Below are positions 5,497 to 11,456 of a DNA stretch of 11,807 bases, piece after piece. Below the pieces are notes generated by a model, which saw only the letters and a list, made by a program, of their open reading frames with translations, had not been told where the DNA came from and made no database searches. Source of the stretch: a bacterium (GTDB taxonomy: Bacteria > RBG-13-66-14); the NCBI GenBank assembly GCA_026398675.1, contig JAPLSK010000154.1, forward strand, positions 1 to 11,807. The letters are read 5' to 3'. The stretch's first letter is position 1. The number at the start of each line of letters is the position of its first letter. The translations under genes and the position numbers were made by a program.

Positions 5497-7455
5497 ATGA
5501 GGCGAACGAGCTTTAGCGAACTACGCCCCCGGCGAACCGAGCTACGCTCCGGGCGAACCGTTGTCCTCACACTCCTCTTGATTCTCGCGCTCACCGCCGC
5601 CGCAGGCCTGCCCCGCCTGATTCCCCGCGAAGTCCTCTTCGGCAACCCGGAAAAGTTCTCGCCCAGGCTCTCGCCCGACGGGACACAGATGACCTACATC
5701 GCCCCCTCTGAGGGGGTGCTGAACGTCTGGTTGAAAACCGTGGGCGCCGACGACGACCGCCCCCTCACCCGGGACGCGGGGCAGGGGATTTCCAGCCATT
5801 ACTGGGCCAAGAACGGCGAGTACGTCCTCTACCTCCAGGACTTCGACGGCGACGAGAACTACCACGTCTACCGGGTGAGCGTCGCCACCGGGGAGGTGAC
5901 GGACCTCACCCCCTTCGAGGGCGTGCGCTGCCAGATTTCCCACATCACCTACGACCGCCCCGACGAGGTGGTCCTCTCCATGAACCGGCGCAACCCCGAG
6001 GTCTTCGACTACTACACCCTGAACGTGGTCACCGGGGAAACCACCCTGCTGCAGGAAAATCCCGGCGACGTGCTGTACTACGACCTCGATTGGAACCTGC
6101 AGCCCCGGGCGTATTCCAAGCCCACCCCCGAAGGCGGCGAGGACTTCTACGTCCGTCGGACCGCGGATTCCGAATGGGAGCGCATCTTCACCTGGGAATA
6201 CGGGGACACGGATTCATTCTCCATCAGCATCACCCCGGACAACCGCGGGCTCTACCTGGCCGATTCCCGGGGCTCGAACACGCTGCGCCTCGTGGAGCTG
6301 GACCTCGCCACGGGCGGGACGAAGGTCCTCGCCGAGGACCCCGACTACGACATCCACTACGGCCACGGCGATTCGAGCTTCCTCTTCGACCCCGTGACCC
6401 ACGAGCTGGAGGCAGTGGCCTTCTACCGCGACAGGCTGGAATGGGAGCCGCTGTCGGAGGACGTCCGGGGGGACATCGAGTTTCTCAACGCCGCCTTCGA
6501 CGCCGATTACTACTTCTCCGACCGCTCCCGCGACGACCGGACGTGGCTCGTGACGGCGTATTTCGACGACCGCTCCTCGGCGGCCTACGTCTACCACCGC
6601 GACGGGCGAAGCCTCGAGAAGATGTTCGACATCCGGTCCGATATCAACGACTACACCCTGGCCCCGATGATCCCCATCACCTACGCGGCCCGTGACGGGG
6701 TGGACATCCACGGGTACCTGACCCTGCCGCCCGGGGTTCTGCCCCGGGACCTGCCACTGGTCCTCGACGTGCACGGCGGCCCCTGGGCCCGGGACATGTG
6801 GGGCTTCCAGGGCGAGGTCCAGTGGCTGGCCAACCGCGGCTACGCCGTGCTGCAGGTGAACTACCGCGGGAGTTCCGGCTTCGGCAAGGCGTTCCTGCAC
6901 CTGGGCGACAAGGAGTGGGGCGGCAAAATGCAGGACGACCTCACCGACGCGGTGGAGTGGGCCGTGGGGCTTGGGCTCGCCGACCCGGAAATGGTCGCCG
7001 TCTACGGCTGGAGCTATGGCGGCTACGCGGCACTCGCGGGGGCGACCTTCACCCCGGACCTCTACGCCTGCGCCGTGTCGGGCCTCGGTCCGGCGAACCT
7101 GGTGACGTTCATCGAGACGGTGCCGCCTTACTGGCGCGTGGGCCAGGAGAACTTCTTCCGGCGCGTGGGCAACCCGAAAACCGAGCCGGAGTTCCTCGAA
7201 AGCCGCAGCCCGATCAACTTCGTGGACCGGATAAAGATACCGATGTTTTTGATTTACGGCGCCCACGACCCGCGGGTGAAGCTCACCGAGGGAGAGCAGA
7301 TTTCGGCGGCCCTGGAGGCGGCCGGGATTTCATTCGAGTACGTCGTCTACCCCGACGAGGGTCACGGTCTGGCCCGGCCGGAGAACCGCCTGGACGCCTA
7401 CCGTCGCGTCGAGCGCTTCCTCGCCGACAACCTGGGCGGTCGCTTCGAAGAATAA
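5497..7455 (+). CDS. Exported S9-family serine peptidase (prolyl oligopeptidase/acylaminoacyl-peptidase-like)
   Basis: A 652-residue protein of peptidase family S9. A basic N-terminus is followed by a signal peptide or anchor at about residues 21-38 (TVVLTLLLILALTAAAGL), so it acts outside the cytoplasm or on the membrane. Residues ~45-395 form the beta-propeller (FSPRLSPDGTQMTYIAPSEG and YWAKNGEYVLYLQDFDGDEN are typical blades). The alpha/beta-hydrolase domain follows, with the oxyanion-region motif VHGGPW, the nucleophile in GWSYGGY (Ser506), Asp591 in GAHDPR and His623 in DEGHG: a complete triad. It would cleave short peptides, after Pro or from acylated ends; the exact specificity is not visible. 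The ATG at 5497 has GAAAGGA about 7 nt upstream; an in-frame ATG at 5380 lies inside the palindromic repeat and is rejected. Codons before the signal peptide resemble the dispersed repeat core. Confidence 0.93.
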   Translation: MRRTSFSELRPRRTELRSGRTVVLTLLLILALTAAAGLPRLIPREVLFGNPEKFSPRLSPDGTQMTYIAPSEGVLNVWLKTVGADDDRPLTRDAGQGISSHYWAKNGEYVLYLQDFDGDENYHVYRVSVATGEVTDLTPFEGVRCQISHITYDRPDEVVLSMNRRNPEVFDYYTLNVVTGETTLLQENPGDVLYYDLDWNLQPRAYSKPTPEGGEDFYVRRTADSEWERIFTWEYGDTDSFSISITPDNRGLYLADSRGSNTLRLVELDLATGGTKVLAEDPDYDIHYGHGDSSFLFDPVTHELEAVAFYRDRLEWEPLSEDVRGDIEFLNAAFDADYYFSDRSRDDRTWLVTAYFDDRSSAAYVYHRDGRSLEKMFDIRSDINDYTLAPMIPITYAARDGVDIHGYLTLPPGVLPRDLPLVLDVHGGPWARDMWGFQGEVQWLANRGYAVLQVNYRGSSGFGKAFLHLGDKEWGGKMQDDLTDAVEWAVGLGLADPEMVAVYGWSYGGYAALAGATFTPDLYACAVSGLGPANLVTFIETVPPYWRVGQENFFRRVGNPKTEPEFLESRSPINFVDRIKIPMFLIYGAHDPRVKLTEGEQISAALEAAGISFEYVVYPDEGHGLARPENRLDAYRRVERFLADNLGGRFEE

Positions 7456-7456
7456 T

Positions 7457-7485
7457 TTGACAAAAAGGCAAGACCCGGCTATTAT
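7457..7485 (+). promoter_or_regulatory. Near-consensus sigma70 promoter of the arsR-like gene
   Basis: TTGACA (7457-7462), a 17-bp spacer and TATTAT (7480-7485): consensus -35, one mismatch at -10, ideal spacing. It begins 2 bp after the peptidase stop codon, so the regulator is transcribed independently. The operator at 7484-7503 overlaps the -10 and start site. Confidence 0.85.
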
Positions 7486-7503
7486 TTAAGCAGTTGCTTA
7501 AAT
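7484..7503. promoter_or_regulatory. ArsR/SmtB-type operator O1 (probable autoregulation)
   Basis: ATTTAAGCAGTTGCTTAAAT is a perfect inverted repeat, 9-bp arms around a 2-bp centre. It overlaps the -10 box and the expected transcription start of the gene it precedes. AT-rich palindromes with TTAAGCA/TGCTTAA-like halves are what ArsR/SmtB winged-helix dimers commonly bind, so binding by the adjacent regulator and release by its ligand is the simplest reading. Binding itself is inferred. Confidence 0.82.
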
Positions 7504-7514
7504 ACAGGGGAGAG

Positions 7515-7916
7515 ATGCCGCCCGAACCGAATCCCAGCGAGGTCTTCCGCATCCTCGGCGCCCGGCGCAGGCTGGCCATCATCCGCATCCTCCGCCACCA
7601 CGGGCCCGCCGGGGCCAACAAAATCGCGGAGATTCTGGGCATCACCCCCGCGGCGGCCTCCCAGCATCTCAAGGCCCTGCGGCAGGCGGGGCTGGTCCTG
7701 GCCGAGCGCCACGGCTTCCACATCCCTTACAGCCTCAACGAGGAAACCCTGCACGAGTGCTGTTGTGAAATAAGCCAGGCCTGCGGGATGCACCACCCCA
7801 ATTTGCCCGACCCGCCGGAGAACGACCTGGAGGCGCTCCTCTCTTACAAGGAGGGGCTGGAGAGGAAGCTGCGGCTCATCAAGGAGAGGATCGAGGATCT
7901 GCTACGGGAGGATTGA
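7515..7916 (+). CDS. ArsR-family winged-helix repressor with Cys/His cluster and C-terminal coiled coil
   Basis: A 133-residue DNA-binding regulator. Residues ~8-80 are the winged-helix domain: SEVFRILGARRRLAIIRIL, the helix-turn-helix ANKIAEILGITPAAASQHLKALRQAGLV (about 34-61), and the wing LAERHGFHIPYSL. A probable ligand site follows: Cys82-Cys83-Cys84, Cys90, His93, His94, which could bind a soft metal or metalloid; the ligand is not known. Residues 104-131 form a coiled coil (ENDLEALLSYKEGLERKL, then KERIEDLL) beyond the usual ArsR length and nearly the same as the C-terminus of the small protein downstream. The ATG at 7515 has GGGGAG just upstream; an in-frame TTG at 7494 lies inside the operator and has no Shine-Dalgarno. 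It is expected to repress its own promoter via O1 and the next gene via O2. Family assignment is very secure. Confidence 0.93.
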   Translation: MPPEPNPSEVFRILGARRRLAIIRILRHHGPAGANKIAEILGITPAAASQHLKALRQAGLVLAERHGFHIPYSLNEETLHECCCEISQACGMHHPNLPDPPENDLEALLSYKEGLERKLRLIKERIEDLLRED

Positions 7917-7924
7917 AATTTTTT

Positions 7925-7953
7925 TCGACATGTATTTAAGAATGCGCTTAATA
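7925..7953 (+). promoter_or_regulatory. Second operator-like site (O2) and candidate promoter before the small Cys/His protein
   Basis: ATTTAAG (7934-7940) and CTTAATA (7947-7953) are separated by six bases, the same half-site spacing as in O1, with the right half differing from perfect symmetry at its last two bases. TCGACA (7925-7930) and TTAATA (7948-7953) are 17 bp apart and form a plausible promoter, so the operator would cover spacer and -10. This suggests the small-protein gene is controlled by the same ArsR-type regulator. Confidence 0.65.
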
Positions 7954-7993
7954 GCTTAACTTCCTGACCACAACAGATACCAAAGGAGCAAAA

Positions 7994-8182
7994 ATGTGCT
8001 GCGAAACCCCGAGGCACCACCACCAAAACGCTTTTGGCGGCGGCAAGGAATGCTGCGGCCCGATGATTTCCCGCCGCTTCCACTCGAAAAAGGAGAGGCT
8101 CGAGATGCTCTTGCGGTACAAGGAAGAGCTGGAGGGCGAGCTGGAGGGGCTCAAGGAGGAGATCGAGAGGCTCGGCAAGTAG
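7994..8182 (+). CDS. Small Cys/His-rich coiled-coil protein, putative metal-binding partner of the ArsR-like regulator
   Basis: A 62-residue soluble protein. The N-terminal half is rich in metal ligands: Cys2-Cys3, His8-His9-His10, Cys20-Cys21 and His30, spaced by Gly-rich sequence, which suggests binding of a soft or transition metal. Residues 32-60 form an amphipathic coiled coil in which LEMLLRYKEELEGEL and KEEIERL match residues 105-129 of the upstream regulator at 15 of 25 positions. Small proteins with similar Lys/Glu coiled-coil tails occur in many uncultivated and anaerobic bacteria (DUF5320-like in style, a loose comparison). The start is secure: AAGGAG lies 6 nt before the ATG at 7994. 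It has its own candidate promoter and O2 operator 40 bp upstream and ends just before a strong terminator. No enzymatic motif is present; a metal buffer, chaperone or co-regulator are all possible. Confidence 0.82.
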   Translation: MCCETPRHHHQNAFGGGKECCGPMISRRFHSKKERLEMLLRYKEELEGELEGLKEEIERLGK

Positions 8183-8197
8183 TCGCCCGGTGGAAAG

Positions 8198-8226
8198 AAG
8201 GCCGTCCCCCGTGGACGGCCTTTTTT
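8198..8226 (+). terminator. Strong intrinsic terminator after the small Cys/His protein gene
   Basis: A perfect 10-bp stem AAGGCCGTCC / GGACGGCCTT with loop CCCGT runs into six T residues (8221-8226). It lies 15 bp after the stop codon and closes the regulator/small-protein module. Confidence 0.95.
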
Positions 8227-8361
8227 ACACCCTCGGCTGAAACCGGGGTGGGTCTTCCGTGTCCAACAGGGTGAGGGAGGACCGCCGATCTCCCCGCCGG
8301 GCACGGAGACATCGCGCCCCGCTACGAGCCCCGGCAACGGTTCCGACGAAAACGCAAAGGC
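8227..8361. other. Non-coding stretch, no gene recognised
   Basis: Between the terminator and the first tandem repeat unit I see no convincing reading frame with a ribosome-binding site. An imperfect GC-rich stem (TCTCC near 8289 with GGAGA near 8305) is the only structure noted. Confidence 0.5.
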
Positions 8362-8646
8362 ACCGCGCGCGGCGATACCCTCTCGAATGTCAACCGATGC
8401 CACCCGCGGGACTGGGTCCAGCTTCAAGCTGGCAGCAGGTTGGGTAATGAAAAGAGTACCGCGCGCGGCAATACCCTCTCGAAGGCCGACAAACTCTCGT
8501 CGCGGGGCAGTGTCCAGCTTCAAGCTGGTGGTGCCGGAGGCCGGGAATGAAAAATGGCACCGCTCGCGGCGATACCCTCTCGAATGTCAACCGATGCCAC
8601 CCGCGGGTCAGTGTCCAGCTTCAAGCTGGTGGTGCCGGAGGCCGGG
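8362..8646. repeat. Tandem repeat family A, about three units of 96-101 bp, running into the tRNA-Leu 3' end
   Basis: Unit starts, marked by an ACCGCNCGCGGCRATACC-type sequence, are at 8362, 8458 and 8559, giving periods of 96 and 101 bp. Units 1 and 3 are nearly identical over about 58 bp from GATACCCTCTCGAATGTC; unit 2 is more diverged there. All contain the palindrome CCAGCTTCAAGCTGG. A 38-nt block at 8508-8545 is identical to 8609-8646, and the last 17 bases of the latter are the CCA end, acceptor strand and part of the T arm of the tRNA. No protein or spacer structure of CRISPR type is present. Confidence 0.85.
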
Positions 8647-8716
8647 CTCGAACCGGCACGGACCGAAGTCCGGGGGATTTTGAGTCCCCTACGTCTACCA
8701 GTTTCACCACTCCGGC
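8630..8716 (-). tRNA. tRNA-Leu, anticodon CAA, CCA end encoded
   Basis: On the minus strand the acceptor pair GCCGGAG / CTCCGGC closes a class II cloverleaf: D-arm region TGGTGAAACTGGTAGACG, anticodon stem GGGGA / TCCCC around loop CTCAAAA (anticodon CAA, reading UUG), a long variable arm CGGACTTCGGTCCG, and T arm GCCGG-TTCGAGC-CCGGC. The discriminator A and CCA follow directly (8633-8630). The large variable arm and the CAA anticodon identify tRNA-Leu. All stems pair cleanly, so it looks functional. Its 3' end is fused to tandem repeat family A; its 5' side carries repeat family B and a strong promoter. Confidence 0.96.
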
Positions 8717-8719
8717 GAA

Positions 8720-8916
8720 CGTTCCGTTCGATCATGTACCGCGGGGATAGCTGGATGTGCTCGGTGCTTTATACCCACGAACCCTACCCGTTAGACGGAC
8801 GACGACTTTGAAAGCGTTCCGTTCGATCATGTACCGCGGGGATAGCTGGATGTGTTCGGTGCTTTATACCCGCGAACCCTGCCCCTTAGACGGACGACGA
8901 CTTTGAAAGCGTTCCG
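8720..8916. repeat. Tandem repeat family B: two 95-bp units plus a fragment, upstream of tRNA-Leu
   Basis: Units at 8720-8814 and 8815-8909 differ at only about four positions, and a third begins at 8910 (CGTTCCG) before diverging. In the tRNA sense they lie between the promoter at 8950-8978 and the tRNA 5' end, so they would form most of a ~225-nt leader. Each unit carries a minus-strand TATAAA (8773-8768 and 8868-8863). A GTTCG/CGARC stem is kept in both units, with one of the differences changing a G-U pair to A-U. The inverted repeat CGAACG-TTC-CGTTCG (8716-8730) abuts the tRNA. Confidence 0.88.
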
Positions 8917-8949
8917 CTTGACCGGGCCCCACGAACTGAGGGCGGGAAG

Positions 8950-8978
8950 AATATATAACCGACCCCCCGGGCTGTCAA
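8950..8978 (-). promoter_or_regulatory. Near-consensus promoter for the tRNA-Leu transcript
   Basis: On the minus strand TTGACA (8978-8973), a 17-bp spacer and TATATT (8955-8950). It faces the tRNA and has no minus-strand protein gene before it, so the tRNA is the likely target, with RNA starting near 8943 and passing through repeat family B. Confidence 0.8.
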
Positions 8979-9051
8979 CCGGCGACGACCCAGAACCGTC
9001 CGACGTGGTACCATTGACGGTCCTCGAAGACCTCTCTTCCGGAGTCGAACG

Positions 9052-11265
9052 ATGAGACCATTAGCCATCATTGCAACGCTCCTGGCCGCCGCCGCCTCGG
9101 CCGTCCCCGAAATCGCGGCGGTGCGGGTGGAAGAGGGGCCGAAGCTCGACGGGTTTTTAGACGACCCCTGTTGGACCGCGGCCCAGTGGCACGAGGGTTT
9201 CGTCCAGCGCGACCCCGACCCCGGCGCGCCATCCACGGAGATGACCCGGGTGGCCTTTGTTTACGACGGGGTGACCCTCTACATCGCCTTCGACTGCCGC
9301 GACTCCGACCCCGGTGGTTTGCAGAGCCACCTGGCGCGGCGCGACTCAGGCATTACCTCCGACGACAACGTTGACGTCTACTTCTCGCCCACTGGCGACG
9401 GGCGGCTTCTGTACTACTTCAGCACCAACCCCGCGGGCGTGAAGCTGGACCAGCTCTACACCAACCGCGCCCAGTGGGCCTCGGGGCAGTGGGACGGGCA
9501 CTGGGACGTGGCCACGGCGCGGACGGCCGACGGATGGAGCGCCGAGTTCGCCGTGCCCTTCGCCAACTTCCAGTTCGACGCGTCGGCGGGGAACGACTGG
9601 ATTTTCAACGCCGGCCGCGTCGTCCGCCGAAAACACGAGGAGACCTACCTGGCCGAAGTGCCCTACTCCGCCAATATGTTCTACACGGAGTACGGCGCCC
9701 GGCTGACGGGCATCGAGGGGGTGGGCCAGAGCCTGGGCCTGGAGCTCGTCCCCTACGTCAAGGGCGACTACCGGAACTACCCGGAGCTCGCCGGCGACGA
9801 CCGAGACCAGCTCAAACCATTGACCGGTCTCGTGCTGGACTTCGACTTGAGCCGCAACCTGAACCTGGCGGCCACGGCCTTCCCCGACTTCGCCGAGATA
9901 GACCTGGACCCCGACCAGTACGTGGTCGGCCGGGACCAGGTGTACCTCTCCGAGACGCGGCCCTTCTTCCTGGAAAACTCCAACTTCTTCGCCACCCCGT
10001 ACTTCGAGATGTTCTACTCCAGGCGGATCGGCAAGCGGCTGTACGGCTCCAACGGCCTCTTCGAGGACTCGGACATCGTCGGCGGCGGGCGGCTGACCGG
10101 GAAGGCGGACCGTCTGGGCTACGGCGCCTTCTACGCCCACACCGACGAGGCGGTCACCGACCTGGCCGCCGAGCCGGAGAGCGACTGGGGGGTGGCCCGG
10201 TTCACCTACGACGTCACACCGGGCGGCTACGTCGGGCTGGCCGGGACGTCCCGCCTGGCCCGCGGCGTGGAGCTGCTCGACGGGACGGTACTGCCGGCTT
10301 ACGACTACGCGGCCTACGCGGCGGACTTCGACCTCTACTTCGGCGAGAACGGGGAGTGGAACGTGCTGGGCATGGGGGTGGCGGACTACGACAGCCGCAA
10401 CCCCGGGGGGACGATCGAGGACCAGCACGCCGTCGGCCTCGAAGTGAATTACACCGGCGACGTGGTGTACTCCAGCCTGGACTACGACCAGTTCACGGAA
10501 GGCTTCAACCTGGACGAGACCGGCTACATGTGGATCAGTGGGCTGGCGCTGCGCCACTTCGACTACAATCTGCGGTTCCGTTTCAACTTCGGCTCCGAGG
10601 CGGCGCTCCGGAGCTTCTGGATCTCGGGCGACGCCGATGTCAACCGCGACTGGGACTGGGGGCCGGCGTTGGACGAGTTCGAGCTCGAGCTCTCCAGCAT
10701 GCTCCAGAGCGGCTGGCTCATGGGTGTGGGCGGGGGTTACGGCCACGACTGGCTCCTGGACCCAGTCAAACCCGTGGAGTACTACTACGGCTATTACTGG
10801 GTCAACACGCCGTGGTCCGGGATGTTCACCGGCAACGCCTCCGCCTCCTACGGCAGCCTGGCCGATTACACCACCGGCGCCGTGGGCGACCTCTTATCGG
10901 GCAGCCTGGAGGGCACGTTCCGTCCGCTCTCCGCCCTCCAACTGTCCGGCAGCGTCGAGTACTACGACTGGACTTTCCCGAAAAACGCCGCCGACTACTG
11001 GGGGCAGCCGGTCGAGGACTACGACATCGTAATCTGGCTGGGGTCGCTGAACTACCTCTTCACCCGGGAGCTGTACCTGCGGCTCTTCGCCCAGGGCTCG
11101 ACCCAGAACGACCTGTACGCCTTCCGCGGGCTGGTGGGTTGGGAATACCTGCCCGACTCGAACATCTACCTGGCCTACGAGCAGTGGCGCGACGATACCG
11201 GGGGAGACTTCCGGATGGTCAATCAGGGGGTCTTTCTCAAGGCCGAGTATTACCTGCAGTTCTGA
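9052..11265 (+). CDS. Exported CBM9-like + DUF5916 protein, probably outer-membrane barrel
   Basis: A 737-residue protein with a signal peptide (MRPLAIIATLLAAAASAVPE). Residues ~22-195 match the carbohydrate-binding family 9-like sandwich usually found before DUF5916: LDGFLDDPCWTAA, VAFVYDGVTLYIAFDCRDSDP, ITSDDNVDVYFSP, WDVATARTADGWSAEFAVPF. From about 215 the DUF5916 region follows, with its hallmark YLSETRPFFLENSNFF (298-313) and FYSRRIG (321-327), then alternating Tyr/Trp/Asp-rich beta strands to the end (EYYLQF), a terminal Phe as in outer-membrane barrels. The family is widespread in Bacteroidetes-like and other Gram-negative bacteria; its substrate is not established and glycan binding is inferred from the N-terminal fold. 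Start supported by GGAG 7 nt before the ATG. It is followed by a lipoprotein gene with its own -10 box. Length is normal. Confidence 0.92.
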   Translation: MRPLAIIATLLAAAASAVPEIAAVRVEEGPKLDGFLDDPCWTAAQWHEGFVQRDPDPGAPSTEMTRVAFVYDGVTLYIAFDCRDSDPGGLQSHLARRDSGITSDDNVDVYFSPTGDGRLLYYFSTNPAGVKLDQLYTNRAQWASGQWDGHWDVATARTADGWSAEFAVPFANFQFDASAGNDWIFNAGRVVRRKHEETYLAEVPYSANMFYTEYGARLTGIEGVGQSLGLELVPYVKGDYRNYPELAGDDRDQLKPLTGLVLDFDLSRNLNLAATAFPDFAEIDLDPDQYVVGRDQVYLSETRPFFLENSNFFATPYFEMFYSRRIGKRLYGSNGLFEDSDIVGGGRLTGKADRLGYGAFYAHTDEAVTDLAAEPESDWGVARFTYDVTPGGYVGLAGTSRLARGVELLDGTVLPAYDYAAYAADFDLYFGENGEWNVLGMGVADYDSRNPGGTIEDQHAVGLEVNYTGDVVYSSLDYDQFTEGFNLDETGYMWISGLALRHFDYNLRFRFNFGSEAALRSFWISGDADVNRDWDWGPALDEFELELSSMLQSGWLMGVGGGYGHDWLLDPVKPVEYYYGYYWVNTPWSGMFTGNASASYGSLADYTTGAVGDLLSGSLEGTFRPLSALQLSGSVEYYDWTFPKNAADYWGQPVEDYDIVIWLGSLNYLFTRELYLRLFAQGSTQNDLYAFRGLVGWEYLPDSNIYLAYEQWRDDTGGDFRMVNQGVFLKAEYYLQF

Positions 11266-11321
11266 CGCGCGGCTCGCGGGTGTCAAGGTTCGGGGCGCGT
11301 GATGCAAAAGCACCCGGAACG

Positions 11322-11330
11322 TGCTATAAT
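11322..11330 (+). promoter_or_regulatory. Extended -10 promoter element of the lipoprotein gene
   Basis: TGCTATAAT fits the extended -10 pattern (TGnTATAAT) with a perfect hexamer at 11325-11330. No good -35 is seen, as is usual for extended -10 promoters. RNA would begin near 11337 and carry the palindromic repeat copy in its leader. Confidence 0.65.
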
Positions 11331-11378
11331 CTTTTAATTGCCGTTTTGAGCGCGGATGTGGTTATAACCAAAGCGAAG

Positions 11379-11430
11379 ACAAGGGGTTTAACCGAGCGAA
11401 GCGAGCTATGCCTCTGGCAAAACCCCTTGC
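11379..11430. repeat. Second copy of the palindromic leader repeat, short form
   Basis: ACAAGGGGTTT (11379-11389) is identical to the outer left arm at 5366, and AAACCCCTTG (11420-11429) is its complement over 10 bp. Between them is CGAGCGAAGCGAGCTATG, which differs by one base from the sequence at the start of the exported TPR-like gene (minus strand, ending at its ATG at 3408-3406). The large GC-rich inner hairpins of the 5366 copy are missing. Confidence 0.75.
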
Positions 11431-11456
11431 ACTCAGCCACAAGCGAAGGAGGAAAG

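Noticed and set aside
6214..7266. A 350-codon minus-strand open frame within the S9 peptidase gene
   Set aside because: Antisense to a peptidase with a complete catalytic triad; low-complexity composition typical of GC-rich shadow frames.
7484..7514. TTG start at 7494 for the ArsR-like regulator
   Set aside because: It lies inside the operator near the transcription start and has no Shine-Dalgarno, whereas the ATG at 7515 follows GGGGAG.
8387..8811. Short open frames across the tandem repeats and tRNA
   Set aside because: They run through the tRNA and repeat units, lack Shine-Dalgarno sites and differ between frames only by repeat content.
8362..8909. A CRISPR array
   Set aside because: The repeats are 95-101 bp and contiguous, without short repeats separated by unique spacers, and no cas genes are visible.
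8720..8909. A tRNA gene or tRNA pair in each 95-bp unit
   Set aside because: Pieces resemble a D arm and a GGTTCG T-loop start on the minus strand, but no acceptor stem, proper T loop (TTCRA) or anticodon stem can be completed.
8950..9051. A clear promoter for the DUF5916 gene
   Set aside because: GGTACCAT near 9007-9014 is only vaguely -10-like and no -35 lies at a suitable distance, so I did not list it.
9346..10746. A 466-codon open frame on the minus strand within the DUF5916 gene
   Set aside because: Antisense to a strong family match; composition rich in Val/Gly/Glu/Arg with no domain pattern.
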